5,957 nucleotides of DNA, taken from an uncultured Bacteroidales bacterium (lineage in GTDB: Bacteria; Bacteroidota; Bacteroidia; Bacteroidales; Paludibacteraceae). Below the pieces are notes generated by a model. The model saw only the letters and a list, made by a program, of their open reading frames with translations. It had not been told where the DNA came from and ran no database searches. This document shows positions 1 to 5,331 of the stretch, one piece after another. The stretch is from NCBI GenBank assembly GCA_946619625.1, contig CAMOMF010000123.1, positions 1 to 5,957 of the forward strand, written 5' to 3'. How positions within the stretch are numbered: the stretch's first letter is position 1; every line of letters begins with the position of its first letter. The translations under genes and the position numbers were made by a program.

Positions 1-98
1 GTGAGCGTTAACGAGCTTACCCGAATATCAAGTTATTGAAATTGTCCAGATTTCAATGAATCAAGTTTAGCTTATAACGCTTTGTATTGATATGTATT

Positions 99-114
99 GC
101 GTTCCACTGAACGC
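99..114 (+). terminator. Possible weak terminator hairpin
   Basis: GCGTTC and GAACGC form a perfect 6-bp stem around a 4-base loop. On the plus strand it is followed by a T-rich but interrupted stretch (TTATGTTTTATTTT). This could end a rightward transcript entering from the left edge. The stem is short and the T-run broken, so it could equally be chance. Confidence 0.25.
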
Positions 115-267
115 TTATGTTTTATTTTGGTACAATAAAACACCGTTTATTATGAGAAAGTTATCCCGCTTCCACCCTCTTCAATCCCCACTTCCAGCGG
201 ACATTTCTCGTTGTAATGTTCAAGACTTGTTCTGTATTGTCAGCGCCTTTTCACACATTTTCGGGTG

Positions 268-298
268 CAAAGTTAATACTTTTTTTTCATATTTGCAA
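268..298 (-). promoter_or_regulatory. Leftward Bacteroidetes-type promoter, target outside window
   Basis: On the minus strand, TTG (298-296) is followed by exactly 20 bases and then TAACTTTG (275-268). This matches the known Bacteroidetes primary-sigma pattern (-33 TTTG, -7 TAnnTTTG) and has the same spacing as the other promoters here. Transcription would start near 262-264 and run off the left edge. No minus-strand reading frame with a plausible start codon begins between there and base 1 and stays open. The transcript would therefore have a leader longer than 260 bases or be a non-coding RNA. Confidence 0.5.
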
Positions 299-366
299 GG
301 ATTTCGAAGAAAAAGTTTCAAAAAAGTGTGTTTTTGTGGCAGATTGTCACTATTTCAATTCAAGCT

Positions 367-432
367 TATCTTACGTATATCTTACGTGTATCCTACGTGT
401 ATCTTACGTATATCCTACGTGTTTTGTACGTG
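367..432. repeat. 11-bp tandem repeat array, six units
   Basis: Units start at 367, 378, 389, 400, 411 and 422. The first five follow TATC(T/C)TACGT(A/G) with changes only at two positions; the sixth (TTTTGTACGTG) is degenerate. The period is constant at 11 bp, about one helical turn. The array lies in the 3' flank of the leftward dus gene, about 50 bp left of a second, 21-bp array. It creates open frames with a repeating V-S-Y/L-T-Y peptide, which are by-products and not genes. No function is evident from sequence alone. Confidence 0.9.
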
Positions 433-440
433 GGTCATGT

Positions 441-568
441 ATGGGGAATAGTGGGGGAGCCCAGGAAAAGAGGGTGGGGGGAGTTATCCGGTGTGGCGGG
501 GAAACTATCTGATGTGGCTGGAAAGTTATCCAGTGTAGTGGGGGAAGATATATTGTGTTGTGGGGAAG
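441..568 (-). terminator. C-rich, G-poor dus 3' tail; possible Rho-dependent terminator
   Basis: Just beyond the dus stop codon, the minus-strand (mRNA-sense) sequence has 57 C and 11 G in 128 bases by my count. It contains recurring CCCC/CTTCCCC runs about every 21 bases. No strong stem followed by a U-run lies between the dus stop and base 300. C-rich, G-poor unstructured RNA with spaced pyrimidine-C dimers is the known form of a Rho-utilisation site, so Rho-dependent termination of dus is inferred. The C-runs come from the tandem repeats and may have no function. Confidence 0.35.
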
Positions 569-588
569 TTATCCGGCGTAGCGGGAAA
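483..588. repeat. 21-bp tandem repeat overlapping the dus stop codon
   Basis: There are five diverged units at 483-504, 505-524, 525-546, 547-567 and 568-588 (lengths 22, 20, 22, 21, 21). On the plus strand they follow roughly GTTATCCGGTGTGGCGGGGAA. The rightmost unit contains the last codons and TAA stop of dus (minus-strand TACGCCGGATAAC). The units at 525-546 and 483-504 keep GGATAAC, so the stop triplet is repeated downstream of the real stop. This suggests the array grew from the gene's 3' end by tandem duplication. Units at 505-524 and 547-567 are the most diverged. Confidence 0.85.
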
Positions 589-1615
589 CGAACTCGTCCA
601 TTAGTGAGAAGACTTCGTCGCGGGTGTCGGCACGGAGCAGGGCTACGCGGAGGGACTTGCTGTCGGGCAGCCCTTTCATTACGGGGGAGTTGGCAAAATG
701 CCGGCGGCTGTGAACAATGCCTTTGCGCTCATCGCCAATCCAGGCGATACTGGCATCAACGTGCTCCTTGAGGATGTCCATTTTCCACTGCATGGAACGT
801 TCGGGCATGCGCTCGCCGTGGTCGAGAAAATAGCGTATTTCCTCGAACAGCCATGGGTTGCCGAAGGTGGCGCGCCCTATCATCACTGCGTCCACACCGT
901 AGCGGTCGAAACACTGTTTGGCGCGCTCGGGTGTGCTGACATCGCCATTGCCGATGATTGGGATGTGCATGCGCGGGTTGTTCTTCACCTCGCCGATAAG
1001 GGTCCAGTCCGCCTCGCCGGTGTACATCTGGGCGCGGGTACGTCCGTGGATAGTCAGTGCCTGTATGCCGCAGTCCTGCAACTGTTCGGCAAGGGAGACG
1101 ATGATTTTGTTGTTGTCGTCCCACCCCAATCGCGTCTTGGCGGTGACGGGCAGGTGGACGGAATTGACCACAGCGCGTGTGATTTCCAACATCTTGGGTA
1201 TGTCTCTCAGCAAACCGGCACCGGCTCCTTTGCCCGCCACTTTCTTGACAGGACAACCAAAATTGATGTCGATATAATCGGGTTGCGCCTGCTCCACAAT
1301 CCGCGCTGCGGCTGCCATAGATTCGACATCTTTGCCGTAAATCTGTATCGCTACGGGGCGCTCGGCTTCGGAAATCTGCAGTTTGCGCATGGTGGACTGT
1401 ACGTCACGTATCAGGGCGTCCGCATTCACAAACTCGGTATATACGCGGTCTGCGCCGAACCGCTTGCAAAGCATACGAAAGGCAGGGTCTGTCACGTCCT
1501 CCATCGGAGCCAGGTACAATGGTTGTGGATGCTCCTTGGGGACGGTTATACAATTATTTTTTACAGGCGCGGAAACCTGCAAACCCATGGTTATGTCGGC
1601 TTGGGATGGTTTCAT
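569..1615 (-). CDS. dusB: tRNA-dihydrouridine synthase, DusB/NifR3 type
   Basis: A 348-residue FMN-dependent enzyme that reduces specific uridines in the tRNA D-loop to dihydrouridine using NADPH; cytoplasmic. The order of motifs is that of the Dus family: LAPMEDVTD (about 35-43) at the start of the TIM barrel, INFGCPVKKV with catalytic Cys121, KTRLGW (160-165), HGRTRAQMYTG (190-200), GNGDV (222-226) and GRATFGNPW (247-255) for FMN phosphate binding. A helical tRNA-binding C-terminus ends with a KGLPDSKSLR stretch. NFGCPVKKV and FGNPWLF favour the DusB/NifR3 branch. I chose ATG at 1615, 13-15 bases after the expected transcript start. A TTG at 1636 lies inside the -7 box, so it cannot be the start; ATG at 1588 is a possible later start. 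Monocistronic. The stop lies inside a tandem repeat. The substrate position on tRNA cannot be read from sequence. Confidence 0.95.
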   Translation of the reverse strand: MKPSQADITMGLQVSAPVKNNCITVPKEHPQPLYLAPMEDVTDPAFRMLCKRFGADRVYTEFVNADALIRDVQSTMRKLQISEAERPVAIQIYGKDVESMAAAARIVEQAQPDYIDINFGCPVKKVAGKGAGAGLLRDIPKMLEITRAVVNSVHLPVTAKTRLGWDDNNKIIVSLAEQLQDCGIQALTIHGRTRAQMYTGEADWTLIGEVKNNPRMHIPIIGNGDVSTPERAKQCFDRYGVDAVMIGRATFGNPWLFEEIRYFLDHGERMPERSMQWKMDILKEHVDASIAWIGDERKGIVHSRRHFANSPVMKGLPDSKSLRVALLRADTRDEVFSLMDEFVSRYAG

Positions 1616-1633
1616 ACTAATTTTTTCGGACTG

Positions 1634-1664
1634 CAAAGGTACTGCTTTTTTGCGAATTATGCAA
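1634..1664 (-). promoter_or_regulatory. dus promoter
   Basis: On the minus strand, TTG (1664-1662), 20 bases, then TACCTTTG (1641-1634). The spacer contains AATTC followed by AAAAAAGCAG, shared with the esterase and small-RNA promoters. Expected transcript start is near 1628-1630, giving a leader of about 13-15 bases before ATG 1615. It lies back to back with the esterase promoter about 80 bp away. Confidence 0.75.
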
Positions 1665-1744
1665 GAATTTTGTTCAATTTGTAAATCAATAATTGGAAAA
1701 TATGTAGATTATAGCACAAATTTTGGCACTTTTGAAGAAAAAAT

Positions 1745-1775
1745 TTGGTCAATTCAGAAAAAAGCAGTATCTTTG
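1745..1775 (+). promoter_or_regulatory. Promoter of the secreted esterase gene
   Basis: TTG (1745-1747), 20 bases, then TATCTTTG (1768-1775), the Bacteroidetes primary-sigma pattern. Expected start is near 1779-1781, leaving an A/C-rich leader of about 25 bases with no Shine-Dalgarno sequence, as is usual in this phylum. Bases 1743-1777 match the small-RNA promoter (minus strand 5272-5238) at 32 of 35 positions. Confidence 0.75.
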
Positions 1776-1805
1776 CACTCAAATCAACAACAACATTTCA
1801 TACAA

Positions 1806-3656
1806 ATGAGAAAAATTACCGCTTTGCTGTTGGCACTTGTGCTGTGCAGTACCTTTGTTACTAATGCCATTACCGTTCATACCATTGGTGACTCCACGAT
1901 GGCGGATTACGATGAATCGACTACTGACAAGAGAGGCTGGTGCACCTACCTCGGCTCGTTTTTTGACCCCGCATTCGTCACGGTCAATAACCGCGGCAAG
2001 TCGGGCGCCTCGTCCCGCACTTTCTACGATCAGGCAGCGTACTGGGCTTCGGTGAAGAGTCAGATGAGCGCAGGTGACTATGTACTCATACAGTTTGCGC
2101 ATAACGATGAGAATAACAGTGGATTGGATGTGCTGGAATATAATGCGTACCTTACCGCCAACGGTCAGCCGGCGCTGACGGACCTGCGCGGTACATGCCC
2201 CAATACCACCTACAAAGAGTTCCTGCGCAAGTACGTGGACGAAACGCGCGCCCTCAATTGTACGCCTATACTGGTGGCACCTATCTGCCGCAAGTATTTC
2301 AGCGGCAACACCATACGCCGTAATGGTCAGCACGACCTTGGCGACAAGTTCAGCAAGTTAGAGAACGGTGTGCTGATGGAAAACCAATCCGTGCCCGCCA
2401 CTGACCATTCGATGGACTATGTATATGCCATGCGTGAGGTGGCAACGGAGAAAAATGTGCCGTTCATAGACCTCACCACCGCTACGCGTGACCTGTACTT
2501 GCAGTATGGTGAACAGCAGTGCACTCAACTGCTGTTTTGCCAGGGCGACAACACACATACAGCCACACTTGGCGCTAATCTGATTGCCCGTCTGGCAGCT
2601 CAACTGCTGCAGAGCGCAGGCATTCTGGCAAACTATATTTCCATACCCACCTCTATTACGGCTACACCCGCTAACCTCAGTCTGGGCGAACTATATGCCG
2701 GTGTGCAGGTGAGCAAAGAGGTGCTTCTGACAGGTTTCGGACTGACCCCGGAAAGCGGGACTGTCAGCATCAGTGCATCGCAGAACCTGCTCATTTCTAC
2801 CGATGGAGAGACTTTTGCCTCCACTGCGCAGGCCTCTTACGCCGGCAGCACGCTCTTCCAACGTGTGTATATTCACGCGCTCTACTCCGGTTCCGGCGAA
2901 CAAACCGACTCGCTGGTGGTTACCAGTGGCGCCACCCGGATCGTAGTGCCTGTTACGGCAGATGTACTGTCGCTGGAAGGCGGCTCGCCGGTGACGGTCA
3001 CATGGGCGATCAGTGCGACCCCTGTTCCCGAACCGGAAGTAGAAGGTCCCGTGTCTGCAGTCTTGACGCTGAGTAATATGGTCGCAACAGACACCAAGAA
3101 TGACTTTACCGACGGCACGACGATGGTTCGTTTCCACAATGCGGTGGATGGCTCCAAGGCCAACTGGCCGGCGGGTGAAATCGACGAGAATGCGTTCCGC
3201 TATATCGATTTTGCTGTCACCGCCCCCGCCACCATGCAGATGCGCGTCACCGGCATTTCCATGATTCTTGCATCGCACAGCACCAGCACCATGTGTTGCC
3301 ATATCAATACGGGCTTTGGATCAGAGTTTACCGATGTGCAGACAATCTACGAAAGAAAGAACTTTACCAACAAGACCCCCGTGCAGGTTGAACTGACGCC
3401 GGTTATGTCGGTGCCCGCAGGCGAGACTCTTCACATTCGGATCTTGCCTTGGCACGACGCTTCAGAAGAGAAGAGCGGCAAGTACCTGTGTGTGAAAGAT
3501 GTAGTCATTCAGGGGCAATGTTTCACTGAAAGCGGCATAAAGAACACGAGTGCTGCTATCAGTAATGAAAGCAGCACCCGTAAGATTATCGAGAATGGAC
3601 GAGTAATCATCCTCCGCGAAGGAAAGCGATACAATGTGTTGGGTGCTGCAGAGTAG
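1806..3656 (+). CDS. Secreted SGNH/GDSL esterase, rhamnogalacturonan-acetylesterase-like, multidomain
   Basis: A 616-residue exported protein. Residues 1-21 are a signal peptide (MRK, hydrophobic core, cleavage after TNA). Residues 22-275 form an SGNH hydrolase: TIGDST with nucleophile Ser30, NRGKSGASSR (62-71) with block-II Gly, IQFAHND (95-101) with oxyanion Asn100, and GDNTHT with catalytic Asp248 and His251. Spacing and flanking residues resemble CE12 rhamnogalacturonan acetylesterases, which remove acetyl groups from pectin; Ala98 replaces the usual Gly of QFGHND. An Ig-like beta domain (about 280-390), a Pro/Glu linker (404-415) and a probable beta-sandwich module (416-572) follow. The end (592-616) has NGRVIILREGKRYNVLG, like the short conserved tail on many secreted Bacteroidales proteins. 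ATG 1806 is chosen because the frame upstream has no signal peptide and is antisense to dus. The substrate is inferred; another esterified polysaccharide is possible. Own promoter; no SusC/SusD neighbours are visible. Confidence 0.85.
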   Translation: MRKITALLLALVLCSTFVTNAITVHTIGDSTMADYDESTTDKRGWCTYLGSFFDPAFVTVNNRGKSGASSRTFYDQAAYWASVKSQMSAGDYVLIQFAHNDENNSGLDVLEYNAYLTANGQPALTDLRGTCPNTTYKEFLRKYVDETRALNCTPILVAPICRKYFSGNTIRRNGQHDLGDKFSKLENGVLMENQSVPATDHSMDYVYAMREVATEKNVPFIDLTTATRDLYLQYGEQQCTQLLFCQGDNTHTATLGANLIARLAAQLLQSAGILANYISIPTSITATPANLSLGELYAGVQVSKEVLLTGFGLTPESGTVSISASQNLLISTDGETFASTAQASYAGSTLFQRVYIHALYSGSGEQTDSLVVTSGATRIVVPVTADVLSLEGGSPVTVTWAISATPVPEPEVEGPVSAVLTLSNMVATDTKNDFTDGTTMVRFHNAVDGSKANWPAGEIDENAFRYIDFAVTAPATMQMRVTGISMILASHSTSTMCCHINTGFGSEFTDVQTIYERKNFTNKTPVQVELTPVMSVPAGETLHIRILPWHDASEEKSGKYLCVKDVVIQGQCFTESGIKNTSAAISNESSTRKIIENGRVIILREGKRYNVLGAAE

Positions 3657-3661
3657 CACCC
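3641..3661. terminator. Hairpin at convergent gene ends
   Basis: GGGTGCT (3641-3647) and AGCACCC (3655-3661) form a perfect 7-bp stem over a 7-base loop spanning the esterase stop codon TAG. It sits at the meeting point of two convergent genes. It lacks a T-run on either strand, so it is at best a weak or bidirectional terminator, or an RNA 3'-end stabiliser. Confidence 0.35.
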
Positions 3662-3673
3662 GATGCATTACAC

Positions 3674-3868
3674 TTATCGCGCGTCCGGCTCGGGCATAAT
3701 CAGCCAGAAAATGAAGTAGAGAATCAGCCCGGGGAAACCTACAGAGCAAATTGACAGAATTGCCCAAATCAGGCGCATCCACGTCGCGTCCATTCCGAAA
3801 TACTCTGCCAGGCCGCCACATACGCCGCCCAACTTCTTGTCTTTTGACTTTGTCAGTTTCTTTTCCAT
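3674..3868 (-). CDS. Small PspC-domain membrane protein
   Basis: A 64-residue protein that is almost entirely a PspC domain. A basic N-terminus (MEKKLTKSKDKK) precedes the signature GGVCGGLAEYFGMDATWMRLIWAIL (about 14-38), in which the GGL-EYF and D--W-RL positions are conserved. A hydrophobic membrane segment (about 32-58) ends in the charged tail PEPDAR. In enterobacteria PspC works with PspA and PspB in the membrane-stress response. Stand-alone PspC proteins of this length are common in Bacteroidetes, where their role is less clear. No pspA or pspB is present here, so a link to membrane stress rests on the family only. The ATG at 3868 lies about 30 bases downstream of its promoter. The gene converges on the esterase gene with a 17-bp gap and is divergent from the CapA-like gene. 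Confidence 0.9.
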   Translation of the reverse strand: MEKKLTKSKDKKLGGVCGGLAEYFGMDATWMRLIWAILSICSVGFPGLILYFIFWLIMPEPDAR

Positions 3869-3903
3869 TATAGTATATTTTATATATTACTTGAAAACGG
3901 CTG

Positions 3904-3934
3904 CAAAGTTACAACAAAAAAACGATATATCCAA
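3904..3934 (-). promoter_or_regulatory. Promoter of the PspC gene
   Basis: On the minus strand, TTG (3934-3932), 20 bases, then TAACTTTG (3911-3904). The spacer begins with the palindrome GATATATC and carries a T-run, unlike the AATTC/A-run spacers of the dus and esterase promoters. Expected start is near 3898-3900, with a leader of about 30 A/T-rich bases. Confidence 0.7.
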
Positions 3935-3972
3935 AAAAAAAACTCTATTTTAGGGATTTTTGATACAAATAT

Positions 3973-4003
3973 TCGCTCAATTGAAAACAAAGTAGTACCT
4001 TTT
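3973..4003 (+). promoter_or_regulatory. Probable CapA-gene promoter, one mismatch per box
   Basis: TCG (3973-3975, one mismatch to TTG), 20 bases, then TACCTTTT (3996-4003, last base G to T). The spacer contains AATTG and AAAGTAG at the same offsets as AATTC and AAAGCAG in the dus promoter, which supports this register. In full the -7 region reads TACCTTTTTGCA, like TACCTTTGCA of dus with two extra T. Expected start falls at about 4007-4009, on the start codon. Confidence 0.5.
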
Positions 4004-4006
4004 TGC

Positions 4007-5140
4007 ATGATGAAACGAAACATTTTTCTCTCTCACGGGCTGTCCGTACTGGTGTTATTCAGCCTCTTTGTTGCGCCTCTGCGTGCGCAGGAAGTAGTGT
4101 CATTGCTCTTTGGCGGCGATGCGATGGGGCATGAACCGCAGTTTCAGTGGGCGTATAATTCTGCCACTGACACCTACGATTACGAACCCAATTTCCGCTA
4201 TGTGGCACCCTATATTGCCAAGTCCGACCTGGCAATCGTCAATCTGGAGGTTACCCTCGCTGGCAAGCCTTACTCGGGCTATCCCACTTTTTCCACGCCT
4301 GATAGTTACAAAGATGCGCTCGTGGGGTGCGGGTTTGATGTCTTCACCTTGGCAAACAACCATATTCTGGACCGCGGGAAAAGGGGCTTGGAACGGACGT
4401 TGGAGAAAGTATCCGACTGCCCCAATGTGGGGGCATACTACGATGCTGCAGACCGTGCCGCCCGCTATCCCCTCATTCTGGAAGTGCAGGGACTGCGTAT
4501 CGCGCTCTTCAATGTGACCTACGGAACGAATGGTTTCTTTCCGGTTGCACCCAATATCGTCAATTATATCGATACAGCGCAAATCGCTGCCGACCTCAGG
4601 TCTATTGAAGACAAAAATATAGACCTGAAGATCATGTCCATCCACTGGGGTGACGAGTATGTTACCCGCGCCATCCCCAAGCAACGCGAATTGGCAAGGT
4701 GGCTCGCCGAGGCTGGCTTCGACTTGATTATAGGCGGACACCCCCATGTGGTGGAAGATGCCGAAAACCTCACTGTCACGCGCGTGCGCGATAATAGAGA
4801 GGTGGAGGTACAGGTTCCGGTGGTGTACTCGTTGGGCAACCTTATCAGCAATCAACGGCGGCTGAACACCAACGGCGGTATTCTGGTACGCGTAGATATC
4901 AGGCGCACCGATGCAGCCATACTCAAGGTCAGTTATCTCCCTTGTTACGTCCATAAAGGTACAATTTCATTCAAGAAAAATGGCAAACAGGTAACCGAAC
5001 GGCAATTTTTCCTCTTGCCCACTCCGGACTATCTGAGCGGCAAATTACCCTTCAAAATCGACAAAGAGTCGGAAAAAGCACTCCGTCTCTTTCACAAAAA
5101 CACTACAGAACGATTGCCGAACCTGCCTGTAATGGATTGA
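4007..5140 (+). CDS. Exported CapA-family metallophosphatase-like protein
   Basis: A 377-residue protein of the CapA/PGA_cap family (calcineurin-like metallophosphoesterase fold), named for a membrane protein of Bacillus poly-gamma-glutamate capsule synthesis. Family motifs occur in order: GGDAMGH (36-42) and NLE (79-81) for metal binding, ANNHILDRG (116-124), IHWGDEY (212-218), GGHPHV (243-248) and YSLGN (274-278). All expected Asp, Asn and His residues are present, so the fold is probably intact and metal-binding. Residues 1-27 are a signal peptide (MMKR, hydrophobic core, cleavage after LRA). There is no lipobox Cys, so the product is probably periplasmic. ATG 4007 or 4010 both fit; I give the first. 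No capB, capC or capE is nearby, and Bacteroidales CapA homologues are not shown to make polyglutamate, so substrate and role are unknown. Monocistronic, facing the candidate small RNA. Confidence 0.85.
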   Translation: MMKRNIFLSHGLSVLVLFSLFVAPLRAQEVVSLLFGGDAMGHEPQFQWAYNSATDTYDYEPNFRYVAPYIAKSDLAIVNLEVTLAGKPYSGYPTFSTPDSYKDALVGCGFDVFTLANNHILDRGKRGLERTLEKVSDCPNVGAYYDAADRAARYPLILEVQGLRIALFNVTYGTNGFFPVAPNIVNYIDTAQIAADLRSIEDKNIDLKIMSIHWGDEYVTRAIPKQRELARWLAEAGFDLIIGGHPHVVEDAENLTVTRVRDNREVEVQVPVVYSLGNLISNQRRLNTNGGILVRVDIRRTDAAILKVSYLPCYVHKGTISFKKNGKQVTERQFFLLPTPDYLSGKLPFKIDKESEKALRLFHKNTTERLPNLPVMD

Positions 5141-5165
5141 AATCAAAATGTTTGGAACTATATAC

Positions 5166-5194
5166 AAAAAAGAAAGGTTGTCATCCCGACAACC
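5166..5194 (-). terminator. Intrinsic terminator, strongest on the minus strand
   Basis: GGTTGTC (5176-5182) and GACAACC (5188-5194) form a perfect 7-bp stem with a 5-base loop. On the minus strand it is followed by TTTCTTTTTT (5175-5166), a classic intrinsic terminator. On the plus strand the tail is CAATCTTTACTT, much weaker, though the hairpin may also help end the CapA transcript, whose stop codon is 35 bp upstream. Confidence 0.75.
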
Positions 5195-5236
5195 CAATCT
5201 TTACTTAACCTTAAATCTAATACCATGAAAAACACG
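5166..5236 (-). ncRNA. Candidate small RNA, about 71 nt
   Basis: A free-standing minus-strand transcription unit. A consensus promoter (5270-5240) is followed, about 40 bases after the expected start near 5234-5236, by a strong terminator hairpin and U-run. The transcript would have an A/U-rich single-stranded 5' part (GGUAUUAGAUUUAAGGUUAA near 5222-5203) and a 3' terminator stem, the usual layout of a base-pairing small RNA. A 22-codon frame starts at ATG 5226, but it reads through the terminator and past the U-run to 5158, so it is unlikely to be translated. The sequence feels like one that recurs in Bacteroidales intergenic regions; that is recollection, not a search. It lies convergent to the CapA-like gene and could also act on that mRNA's 3' end. 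Confidence 0.5.
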
Positions 5237-5239
5237 ATG

Positions 5240-5270
5240 CAAAATTACTGCTTTTTTTTGAATTGACCAA
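5240..5270 (-). promoter_or_regulatory. Promoter of the candidate small RNA
   Basis: On the minus strand, TTG (5270-5268), 20 bases, then TAATTTTG (5247-5240). The spacer (AATTC, then eight A, then GCAG) is nearly the same as in the esterase promoter. The block 5238-5272 matches 1743-1777 at 32 of 35 positions when read on the minus strand. Confidence 0.65.
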
Positions 5271-5286
5271 ATATTTTGGCAAAAAA

Positions 5287-5318
5287 TATGTTATAAAACA
5301 TAAGAAAATTACTTATGT
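5287..5318. repeat. Overlapping, mutually exclusive small hairpins
   Basis: TATGTT (5287-5292) can pair with AACATA (5297-5302). Alternatively ACATAAG (5298-5304) can pair with CTTATGT (5312-5318). The middle arm is shared, so only one hairpin can form at a time. No promoter is visible that would transcribe this stretch from close by; only read-through from the CapA-like gene would. It may be chance in very A/T-rich DNA. Confidence 0.4.
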
Positions 5319-5331
5319 AATTCTGAGATTG

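Larger units (their letters stand above)
1..366. other. Non-coding left flank
   Basis: I see no supportable gene here. Short frames exist on the plus strand, but they run on into the tandem repeats to the right and resemble no protein I know. Visible structure includes an 8-bp inverted repeat (ATTGAAAT at 35-42, ATTTCAAT at 50-57), a perfect 6-bp hairpin at 99-114, and a leftward promoter at 268-298. Bases 1-39 are open in plus frame 1, ending in TGA at 37-39. This could be the last 12 codons of a gene entering from the left, but it is too short to judge. An 11-base string at 156-166 (GAAAGTTATCC) is identical to 521-531 in the array near dus. Confidence 0.6.

Noticed and set aside
1..39. Possible last 12 codons of a gene entering from the left
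   Set aside because: Twelve open codons ending in TGA are expected by chance, and no family can be read from them.
443..481. G-quadruplex on the plus strand
   Set aside because: Four G-runs exist, but one connecting loop is about 14 bases, and the runs are better explained by the strand bias of the dus 3' tail and the repeats.
367..588. Tandem arrays as a CRISPR locus
   Set aside because: Units are 11 and 21 bp and directly adjacent, with no unique spacers and no cas genes.
92..771. Three overlapping plus-strand frames across the left flank
   Set aside because: Their length comes from the 11-bp and 21-bp repeats, giving repetitive peptides, and they have no supporting promoter or homology.
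698..1684. A 328-codon plus-strand frame opposite dus
   Set aside because: It is the shadow of the dus coding strand, has no recognisable domain, and the minus strand carries all Dus motifs.
1383..1805. A 141-codon upstream extension of the esterase frame
   Set aside because: It is antisense to the 5' end of dus, lacks any export signal, and lies upstream of the consensus promoter at 1745-1775. The signal peptide starts at ATG 1806.
4007..5140. Part of a poly-gamma-glutamate capsule operon
   Set aside because: Only the CapA-like gene is present, with its own promoter and no capB, capC or capE neighbour.
5225..5266. A 13-codon plus-strand frame beginning MKNTMQNY
   Set aside because: It is the complement of the small-RNA start and promoter; its apparent ATG-AAA start is explained by those elements.
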